A stretch of 64,000 nt of DNA from Gordonia jinhuaensis (GTDB lineage Bacteria; Actinomycetota; Actinomycetes; Mycobacteriales; Mycobacteriaceae): assembly GCF_014639795.1 (NCBI RefSeq), contig NZ_BMGC01000009.1, positions 1 through 64,000 on the forward strand. Direction: 5' to 3'. The notes under the pieces were generated by a model. That model saw nothing but the letters and a program-made list of their open reading frames with translations. It was not told where the DNA came from and did not search any database. Below, piece after piece: positions 33,145-42,652 of this stretch (positions within the stretch are counted from its first letter, which is position 1; each line of letters begins with the position of its first letter). The position numbers were made by a program, and so were the translations under genes.

Positions 33145-33247
33145 AGCGCCGCACACCCGCACATCGACGGCCGATCGTCCCATCGGCCCCGCATCACTGC
33201 GTCGTCCATCTGATTCATCACACCCTGAACTCGACGAAAGTTACCTC

Positions 33248-33535
33248 ATGCCACCTCAATTGGCCAGTCCCGCACGGATCGCCATCGCCGGTGTCCCGGT
33301 GATCGCATTCCTGCTGACCCCGTTCCTGCCCTTCGTCAACACCGACTCGTTCTGGTTCGGTGTGCCCTCCGTCATCGCATGGTCGGTCGTCTGTGTGTTG
33401 GTGACCGTGCTCGCCATGAACGTCGTCGAATGGTCCTATCAGCGAGCGGGCGGATCCGCCGTCGACGCCGAGGAATCGGCTGCACACAGTGACCCCGTGA
33501 TCGCCTCGGCCGGACGGGACGGTGACCGGCGATGA
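33248..33535 (+). CDS. DUF3311-type small membrane protein
   Basis: A 95-residue protein with two membrane segments: RIAIAGVPVIAFLLTPFLP, then PSVIAWSVVCVLVTVLAM. It contains the FVN.DSFWFGVPSVI stretch typical of DUF3311. Proteins of this type are encoded directly before sodium:solute symporters and are thought to be their small subunits. Here the stop overlaps the symporter start by 4 bp (ATGA, 33532-33535), so the two are translationally coupled. Confidence 0.82.
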   Translation: MPPQLASPARIAIAGVPVIAFLLTPFLPFVNTDSFWFGVPSVIAWSVVCVLVTVLAMNVVEWSYQRAGGSAVDAEESAAHSDPVIASAGRDGDRR

Positions 33536-34967
33536 TTCTGGCAATCTGTGTGGTGGGGATCGTCGCGATCGCGGCGCTCGGAATCTCCGGCCGTACTCGT
33601 TCCCGCGACGTGGAGTCATGGGCGGTCGCCGACCGATCCATCCCACGGTGGACCTCGTGGTTTCTGCAGGCCGGTGAGTCACTGACGACGTTCAGCTTCC
33701 TGGGGCTGGCCGGAGTGGCATTCGCCGGCGGCTCGAGTGCGGTGTTCGCGGTGGCGTATCTGTCGCTGTCCGCTGTGCTCATGTACTTCGTCGCACCCCG
33801 GATCCGGCAACTGTCGATCGGGAAAGGCTATGTCACACAAGCTGATTTCCTGCAAGACCGGTTCAGCTCACGGGCATTGGGTCGCGTGGTCGCGGTGGTC
33901 GGCGCGCTCAGCCTCATTCCCTACCTGGAACTTCAGATCACCGGATTGGGTCTCATCGTCCAGCTGGCCACCGGCTCGGAATCCGCCCGCGGACTGTCGA
34001 TGGTGATCGCCAGTGTGCTCATCGCCGTGTTCGTACCCGAGCAGGTATCTCCGGGATCGCCCGCGTGGCATATCTGAAAGATGTGCTCATGATCGTAGCG
34101 CTCGTGGTGGTGGCGGGAGGCGTGCTGATCTCCATCGGAGGAATCCCACACGTTTTCCAGACGGTCGCCCAACATGATCCGACCATGCTGACACTGCACG
34201 GAGCCGGGTACGACACCACGTTCTTCATGACCTCGGTCATCGTGACCACGCTCGCTGCCGGATTCAACACCTTCCCGCACCTGTGGCCGCCGGTGTTCGC
34301 CGCGCGCAGCTCGGAGATCCTGCGCTCGAACTACAAGTGGCTGGCGCTGTATCAGCTGGCACTGTTCCTCCCGATCTTCATCGGGTTCGCCGCGGTGCTC
34401 GCGCTGAGCCCGGACACCGCCTCCAACACGGCATTGCTGGGGGTAGCCACCCACACGCTCCCGGACTGGCTGGTGGGTGTGGTCGCGGTCGCGGGCGCAT
34501 CGGCGGCCATGGTGCCCTCGGCGGCCATCGTCGTGGGCATCTCGACGCTGGTCACGAGGAATCTGCTGGCCATCCGGTCGCCGCGCCGCGCGCTGCGCGT
34601 CAATCACCTCGTGGTGGTGATCGCGATCGTCGGCGCGCTGATCTTCGGGCTGAAGAACTCCGACATCGCCGAACTGCTGCTGGTCACCTACGGCGGCCTG
34701 GCTCAGCTCATCCCGGCGGTGGCGCTGGCGCTGGGCAGTCGGGTCCGTGTCAGCGCGGTGGCCGTCATGTCGGGCGCGCTCGCCGGCCTCGTATCGGTCA
34801 TCGTGCTGACTTTCGCCGATATCCCCATCGGCAGTTGGGATTCCGGGCTGATCTCGCTGGCACCGAATCTCGTGGTGCTGGTGACGGTCGAATGTGTGCG
34901 TCGGCTGGTGGCGTCGCAGGAGTCGCCGGCCCGTGAGAGCGAGGAGTCCGAGATCCTCGTGGGCTGA
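33532..34967 (+). pseudogene. Sodium:solute symporter, frameshifted
   Basis: Two overlapping frames together encode one symporter of about 478 residues, a normal length. The first frame (from 33532) carries TM1-4 with ADRSIPRWTSWFLQAGESLTTF at its start region and ends at 34077 after VFVPEQVSPGS. The second frame resumes GISGIARVAYLKDVLMIVAL and continues to 34967 with the remaining helices. A single missing base near 34031-34036 would join VFV to TRAGISGIARVAYLK. It may be a true mutation, a base-call error or, less likely, programmed frameshifting. The translational link to DUF3311 is intact. Confidence 0.75.
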
Positions 34968-34997
34968 CATTCGCCAGTGGGCCGTATTCTCGGATCC

Positions 34998-35054
34998 CAC
35001 GATCAGAACCGGCCTGACCCGCGGACTCCGCAGGCCAGGCCGGTTCAGATCGTG
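34998..35054. terminator. Bidirectional terminator between symporter and MFS genes
   Basis: CACGATC (34998-35004) pairs with GATCGTG (35048-35054), and AACCGGCCTG (35007-35016) pairs with CAGGCCGGTT (35036-35045). The loop is 19 nt. It lies between two converging genes. Confidence 0.8.
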
Positions 35055-35103
35055 TGCCGCTCGCCGGATTCAGACCGTGGTGAGCGTCAGACGATTCGAG
35101 CCG

Positions 35104-36810
35104 TCAGACCGATTCGATCTCGGGTGCCGTTGAGACCGTGGAGGTCGTGTGATCGTGGATCTCGGCTCGGGGCAGCATGACGGCCGCGATCACAGCCGCG
35201 AGGAGCGCGGCACCCGCGGTCACCAGGTAGCCGATCGCATACCCGTGTGAGAGTGCATGGAAGGCAACATCTTTCAACGGATTGAACGGCATCATCTGAC
35301 CGTCGGGTCCGGGGATCTGCGACGGTACGCCGTTGGCGCCGAGCGGTCCGGACTTCACCGCGCCGACCGCAGCCTCGACGGACTCTCGGTGTTCGGCCGG
35401 TACATGTTGCGGTGCGGCGTAGAAGGAGTCGAGCGATTTCTGGAGCGTCGGATTGGCGGCGACCTTGGAGTTGATCGCCGCTGCGGCGTTGCCCAGGGCG
35501 ATCGTCCCGACGATGGCCGGTCCGAGCGCCAGGCCGAAGTCGCGGAGCATACTCGTTGCGCCGCTGGCCATTCCGGCCTTGTCGGTGGGCACGCTGTTGA
35601 CGGCCACCACCGTGATCGAGGTTACGGCGAGCTTGAATCCTGCGCCGATGACCAGTAGCGGTACTGCCACCGCGGCGATCGACACGTAGGTGGCCGGGAT
35701 GGCGGCGAGTGCGAGGTCGCCGATTCCGATCAATGCCATCGCGGTGGCCAGAACCCACCCGGGATTGAAGCGCTCGATCACCTTGGTGCTGATCGGGAAG
35801 AGTACGACGCCCATGATGTTGAGGCAGACGAAGCCGATCGAGGTCATCAGCGGCGAGTAGCCCTGGATCGACGACAGCCGGATACTCGTCGCATAGGCCG
35901 TGCCGAGGTAGGCGAACATGCCCAGTACGGTGACCACCGCAGACACCGCGAACATCCGATTGCTGAACAAGCGCAGCTGGATCAGCGGTTTGTCGACCCG
36001 CTGTTCGACGATGACGAACAGCGCGAGGAACACCACCGCGATCACGAATCCGCCGATCACCAGCGGGCTGCCCCACCCGTCGTCGGCCCCCTGGATGACC
36101 GCGAAGAGCAGTGCGAACAAGCCGATTCCGATGGTGATCTGACCCGGCCAGTCCAACGAACGGCCCGCCCTGGCGGTTGATTCGCTGGCGGTGGTCGCAG
36201 TGACCACGGCGCTGAGCACGGCGAGGACGGCCATGGCGAGGAAGGCGTAGCGCCAGCTGGCGAACTCCGAACCGGAGTGATGCAGTTTCGCCAGAGCTCC
36301 GGCGACCACCGGAGACAGGAATCCACCGGCGGTGAGTGCCGCCGCCCAGATCGAGATGGCATGTGCCCGCTCACGAGAGGTGTGGGTGCCCGCGGCCAGT
36401 GCCGCGACCGACGATGGCAACAGTGCCGCGGCGCCGATGCCGGCCACCACCTGAGCGGCGAGCAGCATCGTGATGCCGCCGCTGGGGGTGAGGTAGCCCA
36501 TCACTCCGCCGACCGCCATGAGCAATGCGCCGATGACCATGAGCCGTTTGCGTCCCAGTAGGTCACCGACCACACCGAACGACAGCTCGAACAGGGTCAC
36601 CGGCACCAGGAAGGCTGCCGTGACCCAGGTGAGCTGCGTCGAGGTGGTGCTGAGGTCCTGGTTGATGTAGCCGTTGATGACTGCGGGCAGCGAGATGCCG
36701 AACTGTGCGACGCCGACCGCGAAAGCTGCGCTGAGCAGCGTCCCCGTGGAGAGTCCCGGGTGCCGGTCGGCCGTCCCGGGGGTGCCTGATGTGGCGATTG
36801 TCTCACTCAT
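35104..36810 (-). CDS. MFS exporter, DHA2 (EmrB/QacA-like) family
   Basis: A 568-residue transporter with about 14 hydrophobic segments. GDLLGRKRLMVIGALLM after helix 2 is the MFS motif A, and VVAGIGAAALLPSSVAAL is the following conserved segment. A loop of about 90 residues before the last helix (AANPTLQKSLDS to GPDGQMMPFNPL) is probably extracytoplasmic and is typical of this subfamily. No regulator gene is adjacent. The substrate is probably a toxic hydrophobic compound, but that is family inference. Confidence 0.87.
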   Translation of the reverse strand: MSETIATSGTPGTADRHPGLSTGTLLSAAFAVGVAQFGISLPAVINGYINQDLSTTSTQLTWVTAAFLVPVTLFELSFGVVGDLLGRKRLMVIGALLMAVGGVMGYLTPSGGITMLLAAQVVAGIGAAALLPSSVAALAAGTHTSRERAHAISIWAAALTAGGFLSPVVAGALAKLHHSGSEFASWRYAFLAMAVLAVLSAVVTATTASESTARAGRSLDWPGQITIGIGLFALLFAVIQGADDGWGSPLVIGGFVIAVVFLALFVIVEQRVDKPLIQLRLFSNRMFAVSAVVTVLGMFAYLGTAYATSIRLSSIQGYSPLMTSIGFVCLNIMGVVLFPISTKVIERFNPGWVLATAMALIGIGDLALAAIPATYVSIAAVAVPLLVIGAGFKLAVTSITVVAVNSVPTDKAGMASGATSMLRDFGLALGPAIVGTIALGNAAAAINSKVAANPTLQKSLDSFYAAPQHVPAEHRESVEAAVGAVKSGPLGANGVPSQIPGPDGQMMPFNPLKDVAFHALSHGYAIGYLVTAGAALLAAVIAAVMLPRAEIHDHTTSTVSTAPEIESV

Positions 36811-36892
36811 GAGAAGAGAGTTAAGCAGATCACTGGTGAGAAATGAACAGGTTTCCTGATTATTTCTTCGTCTGACGGAGCTTCCTGGGCGT

Positions 36893-36941
36893 TCGCACGC
36901 TTCGGTGTTTCACTCAGTGGAAATCCGGTGCAAGCGTGCGA
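36893..36941. other. Long-stem inverted repeat in the MFS/aminotransferase gap
   Basis: TCGCACGCTT (36893-36902) pairs with AAGCGTGCGA (36932-36941) around a 29-nt loop that itself holds a weaker TTTCAC/GTGGAAA pairing. It lies between the aminotransferase stop and the MFS start, so it could terminate the former. Nothing else was recognised in the 225-bp gap. Confidence 0.45.
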
Positions 36942-37035
36942 CTCTGCGCGGCCTCGCGCGGTGTGTTCGCTGCGCATCCGGGGTCGGCGGATTCGGCCCG
37001 ACGGGGCACCACTGGGCTCGAAGGGGGCGAGCGCT

Positions 37036-38244
37036 CTAGGGAGCAGGTAACGCCGCGAGGCCACGCATGAGGTCGTCTCGGTCCACGGCGACGCACACCC
37101 GGATCCACCCTTCACCCGAACGACCGAATGCGCTACCCGGTGCGACGGCGATGCGGGTGTCGAGGAGGAACTTCTCGGCCCACCCGGCCACGTCGCCTTC
37201 GCTGGCGTAGGAGATGTCGACCCACAGGTAGAACGCGCCCTGCGGGCGCGCGTAGCCGATACCACGCGAATCGAGAAGTGCGGTCGCAGCGTTGAGGTTC
37301 GCTCGGTATTTGTCGCTCGCGCTCGTGACCGCGTCCTGGGGGCCGGTGATCGCCGCGAGCCCCGCGTACTGGTCGGGCACCGCGACACAGCTGATCGCCG
37401 CTTCCTGAACCGTCGACATGGTGGCGCCGAGGCCTTTCGGGGTCACCAGGTAGCCCACCCGTACGCCGGTCATGGCGTAGGTCTTCGACAACGAGTACAC
37501 GCTGAACACGCGATCGTCGGTGTCGATGCTTGCCGGACTCACATGGTCGCGGCCGTAGGTGAAGTACTCGTACACCTCGTCGCTGATGATCCACAGATCG
37601 TGGCGGGCCGCGAAGTCGACCAGCCTCTCGATCATCGCCCGGGGGTAGACGACGCCGAGCGGATTGGACGGCGAATTGAGGATGATCGCCCGCGTCCGCT
37701 CGGTGACGAGTCGTTCGAGCTGGGTCAGGTCGGGCAGAAAGCTCTGCGGTGAATCGTTCGGGTGATCAGCGTGCGACAGGTTGTGGGCTCCTCGCGGGCC
37801 TGTGCCGTGGTGGGTCTCGGGTCGTAGGGGGTAGGGCACCGGGATCGCGCCGATCATCCGGGCGTTCATGGTGAAGGTGGTGTAACCCGGGTCGGGGACA
37901 AGGATCTCCTCGCCGACGCCGAGCAGGAGCGTCATCGCCTGATACAGCGCTTGCGTCGCGCCGACGGTGACCCAGACCTGCTCGACGTCGGCGTGGAAGT
38001 GGTTGTCGCGCTGGAGCTTCTCGGTGATCGCGCTGCGCAGCTTGGCGATGCCGCCGTTGGGTGCGTAGTCGGTGTCGTCGCGTTCCCACGCCGCACATGC
38101 AGCCGCGGCGATGTGCGGGGCCACCGCGACGTCGGGTTCGCCGACGGCGAGGACGGTCACGTCGTCCATCCGCAGCGCGACCTCGAAGAGTCGACGGATA
38201 CCGGACATCGGTACGGTGGAAATGTGATCGGCCAGCCTGGGCAT
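37036..38244 (-). CDS. Class I/II pyridoxal-phosphate aminotransferase
   Basis: A 402-residue fold-type I enzyme. The PLP-binding Lys is Lys254 in VYSLSKTYAMTGVRVGY. LNSPSNPLGVVY (from residue 189), WIISDEVYEYFTYG and the C-terminal GWIRVCVAVDRDDL (substrate carboxylate-binding Arg) follow the aspartate-aminotransferase pattern. Residues 141-169 form an extra hydrophilic His-rich segment not usual in the family. The amino donor cannot be deduced; no biosynthetic cluster surrounds it. It is divergent from the LGFP protein gene. Confidence 0.87.
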   Translation of the reverse strand: MPRLADHISTVPMSGIRRLFEVALRMDDVTVLAVGEPDVAVAPHIAAAACAAWERDDTDYAPNGGIAKLRSAITEKLQRDNHFHADVEQVWVTVGATQALYQAMTLLLGVGEEILVPDPGYTTFTMNARMIGAIPVPYPLRPETHHGTGPRGAHNLSHADHPNDSPQSFLPDLTQLERLVTERTRAIILNSPSNPLGVVYPRAMIERLVDFAARHDLWIISDEVYEYFTYGRDHVSPASIDTDDRVFSVYSLSKTYAMTGVRVGYLVTPKGLGATMSTVQEAAISCVAVPDQYAGLAAITGPQDAVTSASDKYRANLNAATALLDSRGIGYARPQGAFYLWVDISYASEGDVAGWAEKFLLDTRIAVAPGSAFGRSGEGWIRVCVAVDRDDLMRGLAALPAP

Positions 38245-38333
38245 GTGGGGACGGTAACAACATCTGGGCTAACACGGCGGTCGGCGATCGCGATGTCTTC
38301 TAGCGAAACATTCAGTGGAAGGACGTGGTTTTT

Positions 38334-38930
38334 GTGCCCACAGGTAGTGCGCTGCGGCGTGGACCGTTCGTGCTGGTCGGGTCCGTGGTGCTGGCGGCGG
38401 TCATCGCCCTCAGCACGCTGATGGCCGGCTCGGCGTCGGCGGACGGCAAATATGGCGGTCGTTGGGTGTTCGGTCGTATCGAGCAGGCCTATCTGGCCAC
38501 CGGCGGACCCAACATGTGGGGCAACCCCACCAACAACGAGTCGGCCGCCGCCAACGGCGGTCGCTTCCAGAACTTCGCCAAGGACACCGCGTTCTACTGG
38601 CATCCCCGGGTCGCCAACGGCGTCGCGCATCAGGTGGGCGGCGCGATCCGCGCCAAGTGGGCCGGATTGAACTGGGAGCGCGGTCCGCTGGGTTACCCCA
38701 CCTCCAACGAGCAGGCGACCGCCAACGACGGAAGGATGAACAGCTTCCAGGGCGGCAACGTCTACTGGGGTCCCTACAGCGACGCCCATCCGGTGTGGGG
38801 TGAGATCTACAAGGTGTGGCAGCGCTCGGGTGGTGCCAACTCCTGGTACCAGCTCCCCACCAGTGACGAATACCGCATCGGCACCTCGTTCGCGCAGGAC
38901 TTCCAGGGCGGGACCATCACCTGGCCGTGA
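38334..38930 (+). CDS. Secreted LGFP-repeat protein
   Basis: A 198-residue exported protein. The start GTG 38334 is preferred because GGAAGGA lies 10 nt upstream; GTG 38325 would sit too close to it. A signal peptide with a hydrophobic core VLVGSVVLAAVIALSTLMAG ends near SASA. The mature part has three to four LGFP-type repeats: WGNPTNNESAA, LGYPTSNEQATAND, and YQLPTSDEYR. LGFP domains in Corynebacterium and Gordonia relatives associate with the mycolic-acid envelope and are found in mycolyltransferase-type proteins. No esterase domain is present, so a structural role is more likely. Confidence 0.85.
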   Translation: MPTGSALRRGPFVLVGSVVLAAVIALSTLMAGSASADGKYGGRWVFGRIEQAYLATGGPNMWGNPTNNESAAANGGRFQNFAKDTAFYWHPRVANGVAHQVGGAIRAKWAGLNWERGPLGYPTSNEQATANDGRMNSFQGGNVYWGPYSDAHPVWGEIYKVWQRSGGANSWYQLPTSDEYRIGTSFAQDFQGGTITWP

Positions 38931-38953
38931 CCGCGGTGCGGGTCCCGCTCACC

Positions 38954-38997
38954 GGTTGACCTCCTGCTCACCGGATTCCGTGAGCGGGAGGTCAACC
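38954..38997. terminator. Strong bidirectional terminator
   Basis: GGTTGACCTCCTGCTCAC pairs with GTGAGCGGGAGGTCAACC (18 pairs, one of them G-U) around an 8-nt loop. It lies 23 bp after the LGFP gene, in the gap before the converging lipoprotein gene. Confidence 0.88.
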
Positions 38998-39074
38998 AGT
39001 GAGCGCGAGCGATGTGGTGACCGGAGAGAAATGTCGGTGACCGCAGAGAATGTGCTTGCGGCGACGGCGCCCGG

Positions 39075-39965
39075 TCAGCAGTTCCCGGCCGGGAACAGGG
39101 TGATGTTGCGGCGGATCCACTCGGCGATCGTGTTCACCTCGCTGATGCCCGATGAGAACGATCCGTCATGGGGTGCGGCAGCGATCGTGATCGCGGTCTG
39201 GCCGGTGCCGTTGGGCAGGATCGCCAGTTGGCGAACCAGATAGTCGCCGTCGTCGTCGGGGCCCCAGCCGCCCTTGGATGCCGAGCCGTCGATGGCGGCG
39301 AGACCCCACCGCTCGTCGGGCACGATGTGGCGCATCAGGTCCACGACGTTGCCGGTGTCGGCCATACACGGCAGGTGGTCGGCGAAGATCGCCTGCTGGC
39401 CCAATTCCCACTGCGTCTGACCGCCGGTCACATACGGTCCGTCGGCACCTTCCCACGGCACCTCGGTGATTGCGTCGCCGCCTTCGCGGATCACCGACTG
39501 TACGGCGTCTGCGGCTTGCTCGGGTGTGCCGAGCATCGACCAGAGCCTCTGTGCGGCGTCGTTGTCGGACTCGGTGATCGCCGGGGTCACGGAGCGCTGC
39601 GCCGCGGACCCGTCAGCGCGCAAGGCGGCGATCGACAGCGGCACCTTGATGGTCGACCAGGCCAGTTGTGCCCCGATGTTGCCGAGGGTGCGGGCCGTCA
39701 CCGCGCCGACGGGTGCGTAGGCCATCGCGATGTCACCGTCGACCGAACCCTGCAGCGCGGTGAAGCGTGCGTCCAGATCGTCGCCGACCATACCGACGCC
39801 GGCCGCAAGTCCCGCGTCGCTGGGGGTGGTCAGCTTCTCGGGGAACACATTCGGCAGCCCTTGGTCGCCGGTGCATCCCGTCACCAGCAGTGTCGAGGCG
39901 GTGAGCGCCGCTGCGGCGCACGAGAGGCGAGCGCGGTTGCGGCGGCGCCGGTGCGGATGGCTCAC
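39075..39965 (-). CDS. Serine-hydrolase lipoprotein, class A beta-lactamase-like fold
   Basis: A 296-residue predicted lipoprotein with lipobox LLVTGC (Cys31). The mature domain has S-T-I-K at residues 104-107 (the SxxK site), S-D-N at 133-135, and SKGGWG where beta-lactamases have KTG. This is the layout of beta-lactamase-2-type proteins, which in mycobacteria include lipoproteins without strong beta-lactamase activity. The missing KTG threonine makes true beta-lactamase activity uncertain. It acts outside the membrane. Not in an operon. Confidence 0.78.
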   Translation of the reverse strand: MSHPHRRRRNRARLSCAAAALTASTLLVTGCTGDQGLPNVFPEKLTTPSDAGLAAGVGMVGDDLDARFTALQGSVDGDIAMAYAPVGAVTARTLGNIGAQLAWSTIKVPLSIAALRADGSAAQRSVTPAITESDNDAAQRLWSMLGTPEQAADAVQSVIREGGDAITEVPWEGADGPYVTGGQTQWELGQQAIFADHLPCMADTGNVVDLMRHIVPDERWGLAAIDGSASKGGWGPDDDGDYLVRQLAILPNGTGQTAITIAAAPHDGSFSSGISEVNTIAEWIRRNITLFPAGNC

Positions 39966-40147
39966 CCGACGCCGAGTCCGAAAGTGTGACGGTGCGGTAC
40001 GCGGGTTCGATCAGGCATGAGGACATCGGATTGCCCGAAAAGTCCTATTCCGCAGGCTCTTCCGATCATCCAGACCTCCTCTGGGGACACCGTAGCCGAC
40101 AGGCGGCGGCTCATTCGCCGATAGGCTTGGGGCGTGGGAGGTGATCC

Positions 40148-41185
40148 ATGACGCCGTCGCCGTCGGCCGAACAGGATTCGAGTGCAGGCAAGAACTCGGG
40201 TGCAGGCAAGAACGCGGGTGGAGACCGGGGTGGTGACCAGGACGCGGGCACGTCGGGTTCGGCGCCGCCGAGCGAGAGTCTGCTCACCGTCCTGATTGCG
40301 CTCGCTGCCAACGCCATCATCGCGGTGGCCAAGACGCTGGTCGCGGTGATCACCGGATCGGCGTCGATGGTCGCCGAAGCAGCGCATTCGTGGGCCGACA
40401 CCGGCAACGAGGTGTTGTTGCTGATCGCCGAGCGACGCGGTCGCAAGGGTCGTGACGACACCCATCCCCAGGGATATGGCCGCGAGGCCTATGTCTGGTC
40501 GATGTTCGCGGCCTTCGGCTTGTTCACCGTCGGTGCGGTGGTGTCGATCCAGCACGGCATCTCCGAGCTGGGATCCACCGATCCCGGCGAGGACTATTTC
40601 TGGGCCTACATCGTGCTGGCGCTGTCATTCGTGCTCGAGGGAACATCGTTCATCCGCTCGTATCAGCAGTCGAAGAAGCAGGCCGACCGACGACGGATCG
40701 GAGTCTTCGACCAGGTACTCACCGGCAGCGATCCCACAGTCCGTGCGGTCTTCGCCGAGGACGCCGCCGCGCTGATCGGTATCGCGTTCGCCTTCCTCGG
40801 CATCCTGCTGCACCAGCTCACCGGCAAGGCCGTGTTCGACGCGATCGGTTCCATCCTCGTCGGCGTCCTGCTGGGCGTGGTGGCGGTCATCCTCATCGAT
40901 CGCAACCGGAGATTCCTGGTGGGCGAGAGTGTGGACAAACCCGCGCGCCACCACATCCTCGAACTCCTCAAGGGCCATCCCGACATCGATCGGGTGACCT
41001 ATCTGCATGCGGAGTTCGTGGGGCCGGGTCAGTTGTACATCGTTGCGGCCGTGGACATCATGGGAAACCAGACCGAGGACCACGTGGCCGTGCGGCTGCG
41101 TCGCATCGAGGCGCAGCTCGAACGCAACGACCATGTGACAGAGGCCGTTCTGACGTTGTCGGCGCCCGCCGAGGTCAGCCTCTAG
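40148..41185 (+). CDS. Cation diffusion facilitator family transporter
   Basis: A 345-residue metal exporter. Six hydrophobic segments are present. The site motif in helix 2 is AHSWADTGNEVLLL, and the counterpart in helix 5 is AEDAAALIGI, an E/D variant of HxxxD seen in one CDF subgroup. The first 40 residues are a Ser/Gly/Asp/Lys-rich tail with a repeated GAGKN, predicted disordered. The C-terminal about 100 residues form the usual cytoplasmic dimer domain. Probable zinc, iron or manganese exporter; metal not assignable. GGGAGGTG lies before the ATG. Confidence 0.85.
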   Translation: MTPSPSAEQDSSAGKNSGAGKNAGGDRGGDQDAGTSGSAPPSESLLTVLIALAANAIIAVAKTLVAVITGSASMVAEAAHSWADTGNEVLLLIAERRGRKGRDDTHPQGYGREAYVWSMFAAFGLFTVGAVVSIQHGISELGSTDPGEDYFWAYIVLALSFVLEGTSFIRSYQQSKKQADRRRIGVFDQVLTGSDPTVRAVFAEDAAALIGIAFAFLGILLHQLTGKAVFDAIGSILVGVLLGVVAVILIDRNRRFLVGESVDKPARHHILELLKGHPDIDRVTYLHAEFVGPGQLYIVAAVDIMGNQTEDHVAVRLRRIEAQLERNDHVTEAVLTLSAPAEVSL

Positions 41186-41224
41186 CGCAGCTGGTCGGGG
41201 CCGGCGCCGGGATGACTCCCATGA

Positions 41225-42583
41225 TCACTCCCCGAAGAGCACGCCGGGGTTGAGTCGCCACTGCGGGTCCAGCGCCGACTTGATCGCGCGCATCGTCTCG
41301 ATGTCGACCTCGGTGCGGCCCAGATGCAGCCACCGCGCCTTCGCCCGGCCGATACCGTGTTCGGCGCTGATGCTGCCCCGGTGGGTGTGGATGACCTCGA
41401 ACACCGAGTCGGTGAGCGACTCGGCGTCGGCCGGATCGACGTCGAGAAGGTTCACGTGGATGTTGCCGTCGCCGACGTGACCGAACAGGATCGGGCGGCA
41501 GCGCCCGCCCGCATGCCCGGTCAGTGCAACCAGATCGGCGATGGTCGCGTCGAGTTCCGAAAGTGGCACCGAGACATCGAGTTTCACCACTGCAGTGGTG
41601 GTGGAGCGGGCGATCGACTCGGTGTGCGACTCGCGGATCTGCCACAGCGCCGAGGCGGGGCCGGGTTCCATCACCGCGTCGACGACCTCAGGTGCGCGCT
41701 CGAGCACACCGGTGACCGCGGACTCCAGGTCTCCGGGTCCGGACACCTCGATGAGGGTGTAGAAGTCCGCCGGTGTCGCCACCGGCGAACGCATTCCGTA
41801 TCCGGTCACCAGGTCGACACCGGCCGCGGTCATCATCTCGGCGGCTTCGACCGTCAGACCGGCGTCGCGTATCGCGGCGACCAGATCCACCGCCGCGCCC
41901 ACTCGGTTGATCGCGGCGACGGTCACCACCGTCGGCCCCGGCAGACCGGTGAGTCGGAACAGCACCCGGGTGATCACCGCCAGTGTTCCCTCCGAGCCGC
42001 AGAGCAGGCCCGGCAGGTCATATCCCACATTGTCTTTGGCCAGCGCCGACCAGCGTCTCAGGACGCTGCCGTTCGCCAGTACGGCCTCGATGCCCATCAC
42101 CTGGGCGCGGGTGCCGCCGTGCCGGATGAAGCGCACGCCGCCGGCGTTGGTGGCCACGACCCCGCCCGCGGTCGCCGATTCGCGTGAGGCCAGGTCGATC
42201 CCGAACGACAACCCGGCCGCGCGGGCATGCCGGTCGAGTTCGTCGATCGTCACCCCGGCGCCCACGCCGACGGTGGCCCCCACCGTGTCGACCGGTTCGA
42301 GATCGGTCAATCGGCTGGTGGACAACAGGATTCCGCCCAACGGCACCGATCCGCCGACCAGTCCGGTGTTGCCGCCCTGCGCGGTGACGGCGACACCGGC
42401 CTGTGCGCACAACCGCATCACCGCGGCGACCTCGGCGGTGTCGGCAGGACGCGCCATCGCATCGGCGTGGCCGTGCCACTTGCCCATCCAGTCGGTGAGA
42501 TGTCCGGCCAGCACCTGCGGGTCGTCGACGACGTGGACATCGCCGACGACCGCGCGCAGCGAGTCGATCAGGTCTGACGCCAT
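41225..42583 (-). CDS. FAD-linked oxidase, D-lactate/glycolate/2-hydroxyglutarate type
   Basis: A 452-residue VAO-family flavoprotein. The FAD-binding domain shows QGGNTGLVGGSVP near residue 70 and ATNAGGVRFIRHG near 150. The C-terminal FAD-oxidase domain has GHVGDGNIHVNLL and SAEHGIGRAKARWL, the metal and substrate His motifs of the GlcD/D-LDH/D2HGDH group. It would oxidise a D-2-hydroxyacid and pass electrons to an acceptor. No glcE/F or lactate permease is next to it. The convergent 39-bp gap to the CDF gene leaves no room for other genes. Confidence 0.85.
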   Translation of the reverse strand: MASDLIDSLRAVVGDVHVVDDPQVLAGHLTDWMGKWHGHADAMARPADTAEVAAVMRLCAQAGVAVTAQGGNTGLVGGSVPLGGILLSTSRLTDLEPVDTVGATVGVGAGVTIDELDRHARAAGLSFGIDLASRESATAGGVVATNAGGVRFIRHGGTRAQVMGIEAVLANGSVLRRWSALAKDNVGYDLPGLLCGSEGTLAVITRVLFRLTGLPGPTVVTVAAINRVGAAVDLVAAIRDAGLTVEAAEMMTAAGVDLVTGYGMRSPVATPADFYTLIEVSGPGDLESAVTGVLERAPEVVDAVMEPGPASALWQIRESHTESIARSTTTAVVKLDVSVPLSELDATIADLVALTGHAGGRCRPILFGHVGDGNIHVNLLDVDPADAESLTDSVFEVIHTHRGSISAEHGIGRAKARWLHLGRTEVDIETMRAIKSALDPQWRLNPGVLFGE

Positions 42584-42652
42584 CTCTGCACCCTAGTCCG
42601 GACCGACCGGGAAGGGACTGATCGGAACTCGTCGAGTAGAGGCCGCGCGCCG

